Shown here: in pieces, positions 12,477-23,207 of the stretch
Layout of the letters: each line of letters begins with the position of its first letter
How positions within the stretch are numbered: position 1 is the stretch's first letter
NCBI GenBank assembly: GCA_905250115.1
Contig: CAJNOI010000028.1
Coordinates: forward strand, 372,001-436,000
Source: Adineta steineri
Lineage: Eukaryota > Rotifera > Eurotatoria > Adinetida > Adinetidae
Length of the DNA stretch: 64,000 nucleotides
Direction of reading: 5' to 3'
Notes under the pieces: generated by a model
The model's database searches: none
Seen by the model: the letters and a program-made list of their open reading frames with translations, nothing else
Told to the model about the DNA's origin: nothing
Position numbers and translations under genes: made by a program

Positions 12477-15400
12477 CGACTTTACATTTGATATTGTAGT
12501 AGTGCGTCAGTGCGGAACAACTATAAGAATAAAAAAAAGAGAGAAAATCATAAACAAACGTAGGGATCTCGATCGACAAGATACTAATAAAGTCGAGTCT
12601 ACTGATTTTTTGTTCTCAATCTATCTTTAGTATCTATTTGCTTCACATTTTTTGTCTTTTAGTATGTTCTTCTGCATCCGAACCGATCACATCAACAACA
12701 TATATATATATATATATTAAGAGACAGACAGAGAGAGAGAGAAGGGAAGAGAGCGAGTAAAAAAGATATAAGAGAGAATGAAGGAAGCATCTTTATTCGT
12801 TACACAGCTAATATTTGAGAAAAACGACAGCAACAATGTCGTTTCTCATCGTTTGCAAGCACCCATTAAAGCTCAGTAGAAAAAGGGGGAAAAATTACTA
12901 ATTCAATGATGTCTGTTCTCCAATAGATATATTCTCATTTTCTTTCTCTTACTTGTGTTAATTAGGTGTATTCATGTATTGTCGTTGGTAGTACAGTAGT
13001 TATCATTTGTCTTTCTTTTAAGTTCTTTTTCTTCTTATAACAAGTAATAAAGGGAATAAGTAAGAGCCACTTAAATAAGGAAGATGACGAAAAAAGTAGC
13101 ATAAAGGAAGAAGAAGAAGAAGACGCAGTAAGATTTTGATTAATGGAACTAGTATGCTCAGATAAACGAGAATTGAAGAATAGAAAAAGAGTAGATGAAA
13201 ACGAACGGCATTAAACAACATGACATGTGCTTAAAATTTATTAATGAACAGTTATATGTATATATTGAAAAGAAAAAGAAAGTCAGTATTAATCAAATAA
13301 CAAAATTAAAAAGAAAAAGAAGTTAACCTATATTAGTTACGTATCTATTGATAATCTCTGTTCTCTTACTAATAGCTCTTCTTTTTTTTTCTTCAAATTA
13401 GAATAAAAATAAATAGACTATCTTGTTGTTTCTTTACAAAATTATTTTGTAATACTTTTTATATCTCGATCGATCACAATAGACAGAAAAGAAGAAAAAA
13501 AAGTTTGTAGTAGAAATGAAACTATTACTTATGCTAGAGGAAGTAATCATATCCTGACATACATGGATCGTTTTCTTCTTCTTTTTTTTTATACAGACCT
13601 TGAATCAAAAGAAATGAGACAAGGAAATTCTTTCGTGCAAAGTTTATACTTAGATTTATTTATTTTTATTTCATTTGTCAAATGAAATTCAGCCAATTTG
13701 TAATTGAGCATAATTAGAATAAAAAAATGGTCTTAAATACAATTATAAACGAATATAATACGGAGATTATTAAATAAACACTAGTTTAGCCAGTATTTTT
13801 CTCTTATTATAAAAAAAGCTCAATCATCCTATATATTAAACTTCTGGTTAAAAAAAAATCTTAATCTAAAACTATTTATAAACTATAAAGAAAAGAACAA
13901 ATAATATTTACTGCAATGAATTGATAGATGTATGTGTATATAAAAGAAACTTGATTATGTCGTTATTCTTATGATCAATGATGCAAAAAAACATTTACAT
14001 TACTATCGAAAGTATGTATGCGTGACGTGCGATCAAGTAAGATGCTAGTCGTCGCATGAAATCTTGTCTTATTCTCACGCATATACTAGTCTCGTTCACT
14101 CTCACTTGGCTCGTCTAATGTTCGTTCGTCTGCATATGTTTTGTCTAATCAAATTTAGACTGTTTTATGGAACCAATTTTCATCTGAAATGATGGGTGAA
14201 GCAATGCCATCTTTCATAACGATAACAAGTGACATACAAAGAACAATATGATGTGCAAATCATTTTGACACATTAAGCCTGTATTACTACAATTCAATGA
14301 TCGAAGGGATAAAAGCATTGCACACACACAAAATCTCTTAAACATAAGAAAAAAAAATAGATATTGACGCGTTTCGATTAGAAAAGCTGAGAATGGGGAA
14401 GAACAAAAAAAATTTCTTTTGTCTTTTTATGTTATTATGAGAAAAATTCAATTTAAACATGATAACTTCGTATACTATTACAAATAATTCAAGAGGAAAA
14501 AATATATAAACGATAGTATATAGAATATTTCTATAAACGTTAATAAGTTATTCATATTCATAGACTTAATTTATTATAAATAGTAATCTTAGAGGTGTTC
14601 GGTATCTTACTTAAGTTGTTCACTAGTATTAACATATAAAAAACACACATAGATATAATTATCATCATCATCATCATCTTTTCACTCAATTCATGCGAAA
14701 AGTAACAGAAAAAAACGGATCATTATTTATTATAATGTTTCCCTATATTCATTCTGTTTCTTGTTCATCTTTATTTTATATATAAAATAGACAAAAGAAC
14801 TCAGTATGTGTCTATCTACTATTAAATACGAATCGAATGACCATGAAAAGAAATATATATATATATAAGAAAAGACTTCAAAAAAGGAAGTTTCTTATTA
14901 TTTTGACAGTTGATTCTCATTTGCTCTCGTTTATATTATATATAGATATATATGACTAATAAAATCTGCTCTGACAAAAATTTGTTCTATTCAGTTTACT
15001 TAGTCATGAATGTCTGTCATAATTTTTTTATGATGATATATTGTCACGCATTCTTACTTCGTATTATCTTAAAGAAAATCTAATTAGATTTTTCCGAGTA
15101 CATTTGATTTAATATAATAACTAATTTTGTCTTAATGTTAAAAAATTAATCATGCAAGTAGTCTTTTAATATGACATTATGTATTTTCTTTTTGTCTCTA
15201 TTCTATTTTTACCTCTTTCTTTTGTTTAATGATCAGAAGAAATTATTTTTTTTTCCGTAGATATTCACGCATATAAATGTCATTATTGTTCGCACTTCAT
15301 TACCACATTGATGTGCTCTATAGATTTTTTAAAGAAAAGACAAAGACAAATGTTATCATTTTATTTATACACTTGAATAAATCCGGAAATAAGAAGATAG

Positions 15401-16249
15401 AAGAAAAAAAACTTAAAAAATAAATAACATTTATCTTAACATGAAATCGAGAACATCAGCTATTGATGACAATGCTTATAGGAAAGTAATTGATTTGCAT
15501 ATTACTATCCTTCAACATTACATAATAGCATCGATAAGAAACCATTCAATTATCAGTGCATGATTATGTCTACCATGTACACACATATAATATTAATATT
15601 TATCTAGATATATAAATATAAGTGAATTAGCTTCATTGAAAAATAATAAACACAACTTTTATTTTTTTCTTCTTCTTCTTAGGCTTTATTTACATTCATA
15701 TAAATAATCAGATCTAATTTATTTCTTCAAGCAACATAAAGTTCTAATGAATGTGACTTTCTATTTAATTATACTTACTACTAGAAAAAAAACTGTAGAT
15801 ATTAAAATTCATCTAGAAATACTATGTATGATGTAACGTACTATAATTACTTTGATATTAACTATATAAACAATTAACATGCAGAATTTTTTTTGATCTT
15901 CCGATAAGAAAATAAGTGCTATATATTTAGATTTATTCTAATAAATATTTGACCCGATTTGAAAGAAAACAAATATAATGATCTATATTTAGTTTTTATT
16001 AATTCCCGAGTTGTGCAAATAGATGCATATCAAATAGATCAATATTAGAGTAATGAAATGATAATGCTAATATAGAATTCTATTTTTAAGGAAAATCAAA
16101 TATCATATTCAAAAATGAGCATATATAAATAAATGCTAAGATTGATTCAAATTATAATATATTATCAAAAAAGAAAAAGACAATATAATGATTTAGATTT
16201 ATTTTTATTCTTTTTTTAAAATTAAAAATATTGTTTGTAGCAATATTTT
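12477..16249. other. Long intergenic region
   Basis: About 3.8 kb with no supported gene. It contains a TA run near 12700, GA runs near 12720-12760, scattered A/T homopolymers and short open frames without family resemblance. The 5' end and promoter of the glutamate receptor gene probably lie in its first part. Confidence 0.6.
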
Positions 16250-16660
16250 CAGGTATCAAGTATTATTGGTGAAATAACAAGTTTATTAACTCGTTTAATG
16301 ATTAGTGGATAGAATATTGACTGGACATCAGATTCATTATTTTATTGTAAACTTCAATTGCTTTTACATGTCTTTTTTTGGCTACAATTGATCAATATTT
16401 AGCTACTTGTCGTTATCCTCATTTACAACAATGGAGAAATATAGAACAAGCAAGAATTTATTGTACGAATATTATTAGTTGCATATATACCACTCAATCC
16501 AGAAACATATGTACTAGTGGATTTTATAAATGTTTTAACAATATGTTTATATTATATGAATTTCGCCATACTTACTAAATTAATTAATACAATCAGCAAA
16601 ATTCATCTATTGAACGTCAGGGTATATTTCTGATGGCTACAGCTCATTTGCGAACATAAA
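16250..16660 (+). pseudogene. Rhodopsin-like GPCR fragment
   Basis: Broken piece of a rotifer-type class A GPCR. A first stretch reads SSIIGEITSLLTRLMISG and then hits a stop. The same frame continues with DWTSDSLFYCKLQLLLHVFF, and after a frame change comes ATIDQYLATCRYPHLQQWRN. This is the end of TM2, the extracellular loop, TM3 and intracellular loop 2, where D-Q-Y stands at the DRY position. Part of TM3 appears deleted. There is one stop and at least one frameshift, and no start or second half. Resemblance to the large bdelloid chemoreceptor-like GPCR family is from memory of that family and not from a search. Confidence 0.6.
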
Positions 16661-17634
16661 TATATTTAAATTTGAATGATTGAAAATAATTATGAATTAA
16701 AATCTAAATATTTTAAAATATGTGAATGAAATTTACTTGCTTACTAACGATATGTCTGATATATAGATGACGTGAGATTTTTATTAGAATTATATTTTTA
16801 AGTGAGTAACGGGTTTGTGATTTGTAGAGGACGTAGTATAAAAACACATTCTATTAATGAGAGAAATAATGAAAAATTAAAAAACTTTAAATTGACATAA
16901 AAACATAAAATATCGTACATAAACTTAAACTGTAATAGTAATATTAATTTAGAGTACGAAAAAGAATTTAATTTTAGCAAAAAAATTCTGGCTTTCTTTT
17001 TATTATTTCTACTTCATTTCATTATGCAACTTAAATTATTTCGGTCTTCATGACAATTTTTGCATTCTCTTACACACAATAAAAAGCGAGACGCATGGAC
17101 AGAAAATGTCTTGTTGTGTTTTTTCATTCTATACAAATTAAACAAATAGAAGAACTATAAAATCAATGTGAATCTTTCAACGTTTGACATACTAAATACA
17201 CACGAATATAAATGAATTCAATACCATAGATTTTAAAGATTTGATTAAATAGGGTGGATGTGGGTACAATGAAAGTAAGTTATATACTTTCATCAATCCA
17301 CATATACTCGTGCTCTCAAAATACATGCAGAGTTTCAATGAATTTGTAACAAAATTTGTCAGATTACCCTTACTATATATGATCCTACGATTCAATTAAT
17401 AAAAATCTTTGTCTTTTAATTCATATGTATTTTATTTAGACGCCAGTGTTAGTATAGTGTATGTATTCAAATAAAAAGCACTCAAAATCATTATTTTTGG
17501 AAGGAATAGAGAAAAATGTTAGTTGAGAACAAAAAAAAGGTTAGTTTCAATCCTTGAAGAATAGCTTGATTATAAAATAAAATAAAATAGTGTCAAGTAA
17601 AATGCCAAATATTCGAGATAAGAGAAAATTGTCT
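16661..17634. other. Intergenic, no gene seen
   Basis: AT-rich spacer between the GPCR remnant and the 3' end of the mucin-like membrane protein gene. Nothing recognisable. Confidence 0.6.
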
Positions 17635-20261
17635 TTAACGTCGAAGAATATTTTGCATTCGTTGTTTGTGTCTTGTTTTTGCAGCAATGTTTGATGGTTT
17701 GTACATATTCGAGAATTTTGTAAAACCAGCATACATTACCAGAGCATGTATAGGCATAAAAGCGACCATGGCAATAGCTGACATAATTGCAACGGGTTGT
17801 TTACATGCATTTTCCTAATATGTATATCTATGTAAAGAATATCAATCATAATTAAATAGAAACATACGAAATCTGCTGGATAAAAAACAGGAATAGTCGA
17901 TTCAGTAGTTACACCTGTGGTGGTTGGACCTGCTGTTGTTGGACCTAGAATACAAAGTAAACAATTATAAAGTAGTCTATCAAAAAGAAGTATTTTATAG
18001 AAGAAGTCCTGATATGATAGTGAAGAAGAAAAGCTATTTCTTACCAGCTGTAGTTGGAGGTGTAGTAGTGACAGTTGTTGTAGTCGTAGAAGCATTTGTA
18101 CTAGTTACTACTATTCCACTTGTTGTACACTATGAAAAAGTATAATATTAAGAATAAAACAAGATAATTTAAATAAACTTACTGCTGTATTGATTGAAGT
18201 AGTAGTTGTTCCTAGGCTTGTAACTGTATGAGTTGTTGGTGGAGTAGTAGTTGTTGTGGTTGTACTTGAAAGTGCTGGATTCCAGATATCGAATCGCCAA
18301 AATGTTTTATCAGTAATGGCTAACGATTCAGCATCTGTAGATTTACATCGATTGTGATAAAATATTTAATCTTTTACTTTGACGAGAAAAAATAGACAAA
18401 AAGACTTACGACAAAAAACACTTCCACTAGCAAATCCATCATCCAGTGTTACATAATAAGATTGACCAGGTGTCCATGTTATAGTTGTAACAATTACAAT
18501 AGTATATCCAGTATAAATAACATTTGGAGAATATCCAGCATCATAACAGAAAACTGTTGCATTTGTAGTGTCATAGTGAAAACAGATGTTCGTATTATTG
18601 AGAGAAGGACGACCAACTGCACTTGTTGCTATGTAATTAAAGTAGAAGATAGAGAATATCGGATTAATTTAAGAATAAACGAAAACTATATATCGAGAAA
18701 ATGCGTACCTTGTATGGAAAACAACGACTGGTTCGAAAAGACAGTACCTATTGGACTTGCTGATCCTTGTACCAATGTAGGACGAATTAAATTCGGTGAG
18801 TCGTAGCCAACTAGATATGTGATACACCATGGAGCTGATTGTAAACTGCTATTGTCAATTGCACCAGCACAAAAACCTTGAGGGCCAGATTGTAATGATA
18901 TGGGTGTCCATGTTAATGTCATTATCCATAAACCTGAGATATTATATTTCAAATTAAAAAGTTTGCACATTCTAACAAACTACTATCCGCTACTTACCAG
19001 TACTTGGATTGCTAATACCACTATGTGTCATTCCATACGGTGAACTAGTGACCAAATCAATAATTGTTTGACCAGGACAATATGTTTGTATCTCTATAGT
19101 TTCAGTGAGCTGAACACCTAGAACATAGATTATAAATATCAGAAAAGAAAAGGCATCTACTGCACTTACCATATGGAACTCCAATGCAAGCTAAAAAGAA
19201 TTAAATAGACAAAAGATAGTATTATTAAGTGTTCGAATTTAATTTAGAATAGAATATACATTCATACCTCTATTTGGACGAACACCAATAATTGAAGGAG
19301 CAGTTGCACATGCACCAACTCCAGGATTGTATGCATAGAATAAGAATTGTATTGGAACTGAACTCATTGGATTCGGGGAGCTAGCGCTATAATAGTCTTC
19401 GATTTGCAGTGCACAAGCATAATATGTAGCAACCAATGGTAAAGTGAAAGTCAACGTACAGTTGGGTCCGGTGAGTCCAGTTCCAGGGGGCATTGCCTTA
19501 CAGACATCTCCACATTCACTAACTTGATTGTAATTCGTCGTTGTCTGATTAGTGCCCCAACGGCATTGCAATACATCGGTAGCATCATTATCTGCCATCT
19601 GTACAACATGAACTACTGGTACACCTCTTTGGTACATTACTACTGGTAATGTAGTTGTAACAGGACTGCTATTGATATAATAATCAGGTCTTGGAGCTAG
19701 ATTCATTCGATTGACAATTGACCAACCAAGACCACCACCTATATAGAGTGCAGTCAGCCATGCACTTCCGACGTAGCCAATTGTAATTGATGTTGTCAAG
19801 GGTAGTGTCAAAGTAGTATAGAGTTCACCACCCCATGATTCAATGATCGGGTTTGTATCACAATCTGACGTTGTCATTTGGGCTAAAATTCCGGGAGATG
19901 GAGGAAAGGTAGAACTTGTGCAGTTTTTTAAACACGCCAAATAAGCACTGCCTACATTAATAGGTGTTTGAGCAACGACATTTGCTTCCGTGCATAAAGG
20001 TGCAGGAAAACCGGAGTACATTCTCCACCAAAAATATCTTTGATGCAAAAGAATTTGTGTAGTGGTACCCTGTACTGTACTATTTAACGGACGCCTAAGA
20101 CAAGAAGAAGGTAAAAAGTAAAATATGCATGATTGATTAGAAGAACAAGCATTATCTGAGTTTACTTACCATGAAATGATGCCACCACGAAAATGACTTC
20201 CATCAAGCACAGAACCTAGCGTAAGTAAAATGAAAAAGATGAGGTATAAAACATGCTGCAT
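17635..20261 (-). CDS. Secreted/type I membrane protein with FRGG-type ectodomain and Thr-rich stalk
   Basis: Family not named with certainty. Ten exons join in frame: 20170-20261, 19268-20094, 19170-19190, 18998-19117, 18709-18933, 18410-18628, 18183-18334, 18045-18129, 17868-17944, 17635-17814, giving 665 residues. A signal peptide (MQHVLYLIFFILLTLGSV) leads into HFRGGIISWRP, then a Cys-rich extracellular region with many N-glycosylation sites. Two related modules follow, each with a TWTP core (LTWTPISLQS; ITWTPGQSYYVTLDDG) ending in a conserved cysteine. Next is a long Thr/Pro stalk (TTTTTPPTT type) expected to be O-glycosylated. A hydrophobic segment (PVAIMSAIAMVAFMPIHALV) with a short basic tail suggests a membrane anchor. 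The role is probably cell-surface or cuticular. One exon is only 21 nt long. Phase-1 introns throughout the modules suggest exon shuffling. Confidence 0.75.
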
Positions 20262-21779
20262 ATTGTTCGTAATCAACTGTTGTTTCTTCTTTGTAGAATG
20301 AAATATAAGATTACACAACAAATTGAGATTGAACGTTCGCGTTTCTAAAATGAGTATAGAATGTACTTTTTCCCTTTCTTTTATATGTTTGTATTTGTTT
20401 TGAGAAGTTTGAGTACTTATTCATGCTGAACTTTGAAATGTTTGCTCTTGAGGCGAAAAAAAAGAGGAAATTTTAATGGATTATTGCAAAACATTAATAA
20501 AAGAAAAATCAGACAGCAGAGAACATTGCAAGATTGTTTATTTTATCAATTCTCTCTCCCTTATTTCACAATGAGTAAAGAGACAGAGAACAGTATGGGC
20601 ATAGTTTGATATAAATTTCTGATATATGACTGTAGACACGTGCAAATCATGCACTATTCACGAGATTTTATCAGCAGAAAGTACTTTATTGAGGCTTCAA
20701 AAAGAAATCAACACAAAGAAAATATTAAAACTCTGAAAGTTTTAGAAAGAAGTCTCTAAAATTTGGCAGAAATTGAGCCATCATTTCCATTTTTTCTGAT
20801 TAGATTTTGTAAATTATTGACTCAAAAATTTTCTTGCTACTCTAACAGGACATTTCATATTAGTATGTCTCTGTGATGACGGGAAGTCTCTCGAAGAGCA
20901 ATATGCTAAATACATATAGATTCTTCTCTTTCTTATTTTATTAATTTAATTGAAATTATGAGTAATTTTTAAGTGCATGAATTGAAAATTTATTAAGCCT
21001 GAAGCTAAATGCTTTCTTTATATTTTAACTCAAAGAAATTCTTCAAGGTGTATAAACGTCGAAAAAAATGTCGCAGTCAAAATATTGAATGAAGAAAGAT
21101 GCAGACATTTTTGTTAAGAAAAACAATTGTTACTTAGTGAGTTACTTTTTTCTTTCTTTGTCTCTCTCACCCTGTTCTACTGTTGATGTACTTTTGTAAC
21201 GGACATCTTTTATGAATAAGAAGAATAATTATTGTAATTTTTCTTATTATTCATTATCTGAAAGTCCTCCTTGGTTTGCTTCTTTCACTAATAAATACTT
21301 TATTTTCTTTAAAGAAAATATTTCTGGTTTCATCTCATTTGTTGACACATTTCTAACGACAGCATCAACAAAAATCATCGATGAAAAATGCATCAAAACT
21401 GCGTAATAATGCATTCGATTAGAATTATTTCATTTTATTTTATTTATTAGGAAGAAACACAATGTGTAGTGAATTGTTGAAGACGAAAAATGTCTCGATA
21501 TCATCAAACTGAATTTTCTTCGTAATTAGAAATAAGATGGCACTTAATAATTCTGCAATATGAATGTCTTTTTTTTGTCATATAATTTATTAGGAGCCAT
21601 TCTTTTTTCAATACAATCTTATCGAGTGTGTGGGTGTAAGTGTTAGCTGTAGCCAATATTGTCTACCACACCCACATCCTTATGTATCTATATTTTTCCA
21701 AATCTTTTTTTGTAGATGTCTTTTTTGAAGAAAATCGTTTAAATATAAGAAGATACTTTTATTGGTAAGGAGAAAAAGA
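20262..21779. other. Intergenic, no gene seen
   Basis: AT-rich spacer upstream of the mucin-like gene. Degenerate TGTGGG-like tracts appear near 21629-21680. No coding family was recognised. Confidence 0.55.
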
Positions 21780-22050
21780 TTTATATGATATAACTATATT
21801 CATCTACTGAGCTTCATTTCAAATATTGTTTATCAATAAAGATCTCAATAGATTTATGAATAAGATGTGTAGACGGTGAAATATGTTGTTTTGATTGTAT
21901 GATGCCTTCTTCAATTAATGAATTATGTTTTAATGTTTTTCTTGCTTTCAATATTTGTACGACTACAACTGACAGATAAAATTTTCGATCGTCACCAACG
22001 AGTTTTTGATAAACTTCTGAATCGAAAAATAGAATTATAAAAAGGTTCAA
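21780..22050 (-). pseudogene. Cullin-2-like neddylation domain fragment
   Basis: Translated on the minus strand, the frame gives DDRKFYLSVVVVQILKARKT, then KHNSLIEEGIIQSKQH and ending in IDKQYLK. This follows the C-terminal cullin domain of CUL2, including the NEDD8 acceptor lysine in the ILKARK position. After YLK there is an in-frame TGA. Reading through it gives SSVDEYSYII, which matches the very end of CUL2-type cullins. No upstream cullin exons and no start are present. It is therefore a processed or truncated copy that has lost function; the family match is by recalled motif and not by search. Confidence 0.7.
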
Positions 22051-22538
22051 TTTGTAAGAAGATCAAATAATTATTATTACTAAACGGATGAGGTTTTCTG
22101 AAGCAATTTTTAATTTTGTTCGTTTACTTTTAAATTTAAAGCTAATTGAAATACTTGTATCGATTGATAAATTATTCTAAATAAAATAAAAGTTTATCTA
22201 GTATTTAATTTAAGTGACAAGGAAATAGCCCGAGGTCTCTACCATCAATTCTCTACGTTCATACGTCGTACGATAGAGGGCATCAAGATAGTAAAAACTG
22301 TAAAAGGATTTGGGGTGTTGGTTCTTTCTTAAAAACTTAGGTCTAGTTTTCTATTTTTTCCTTCCAAAATGGCCGAAAATTAAAAAGTATTATTGGAGGG
22401 TGTAGGTGTTTCAATCAAAAATCCACGTTTTTATCCACACCCTTTCTCGAAACGTAATTAATTTTCTCCTTTTCTTACAACTATAGAAACCGTTGCAGTT
22501 GAGGGTGTAGGTGCGGTTGTTAGTATTACATCTACTTT
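22051..22538. other. Intergenic with TGTGGG-like tracts
   Basis: No gene seen. Several G/T-rich patches of the GGGTGTAGGTG type occur in both orientations near 22395-22445 and 22500-22560. They resemble degenerate interstitial versions of a bdelloid TGTGGG telomeric unit. Confidence 0.4.
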
Positions 22539-22799
22539 TTACTCACACCTACACTCACACCCATTAATAATAGGAAATATATCCAAATCAGGCCGTTTAG
22601 CATCTTCATCAAAGCAATTTACTGATCCATTTATCCAACTTGTTGGTAATTTTACTAGAAGATAATTAGAATAACTACTAGAACAAACTAATGGATCATT
22701 TAAATGACCAGAAATAATTCCAATCAATATAACAAATAATAAAAGCATATTACTCATTGTAAATAGTGAATATGTGCTTGATAATATGAATATAAGCAC
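22539..22799 (-). CDS. Possible small secreted peptide
   Basis: An open frame with an internal Met gives MSNMLLLFVILIGIISGHLN, a convincing signal peptide. A short mature part follows with one N-glycosylation site (NGS) and cysteines at PLVCSS, VNCFDE and near the stop. The last codons run into the G/T-rich repeat, where a GTGAGT could be a splice donor, so this may be only a first exon. No family recognised. Support is the signal peptide alone, so confidence is low. Confidence 0.3.
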   Translation of the reverse strand: MLIFILSSTYSLFTMSNMLLLFVILIGIISGHLNDPLVCSSSYSNYLLVKLPTSWINGSVNCFDEDAKRPDLDIFPIINGCECRCE

Positions 22800-23207
22800 T
22801 ACTAATATAGTTGTTGATTATCGACATCTGAATATATTCTCATAAAATAAAATGATAAAGCACATTTCTTTATTCTGATTTATGATATTTTTTGTTTTTA
22901 TCTTAGCTAAAATAGCTGTTTCATTTAGCTTATTGAAGAGAGATAAAATAAATTGGCCTTTGCATAATAGAACTATCACTGTAAAGTAAAACTGCCTCTA
23001 TATTTGATGCGATGCGAAACACAGCATTTATATAGTTCTTCACTAGTTTTCTTCCTTTTTTTAATGCGAAGTGTAGGTGAAAAATAGATGTAATACCAAC
23101 ACTCATATCCACACCTTCAAAAGAAAATTCTTGTCCTATAAAATGACACATTATTCTCATTCATTTAAAAACATTTCTTCTTGAAGTAGTCTACATTACA
23201 ACAAACA
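22800..23207. other. Upstream flank of the ART-TPR gene
   Basis: About 400 bp without a supported gene. A minus-strand open frame at 22930-23160 has ordinary-looking composition but no recognised family, splice partner or upstream start region. Confidence 0.4.

Noticed and set aside
18462..18806. Plus-strand frame opposite the mucin-like gene
   Set aside because: Antisense to exons 5-6 of that gene; crosses its introns.
22930..23160. Minus-strand frame of 76 codons
   Set aside because: Composition is ordinary, but no family, no clear partner exon and no signal; left out of the gene list.
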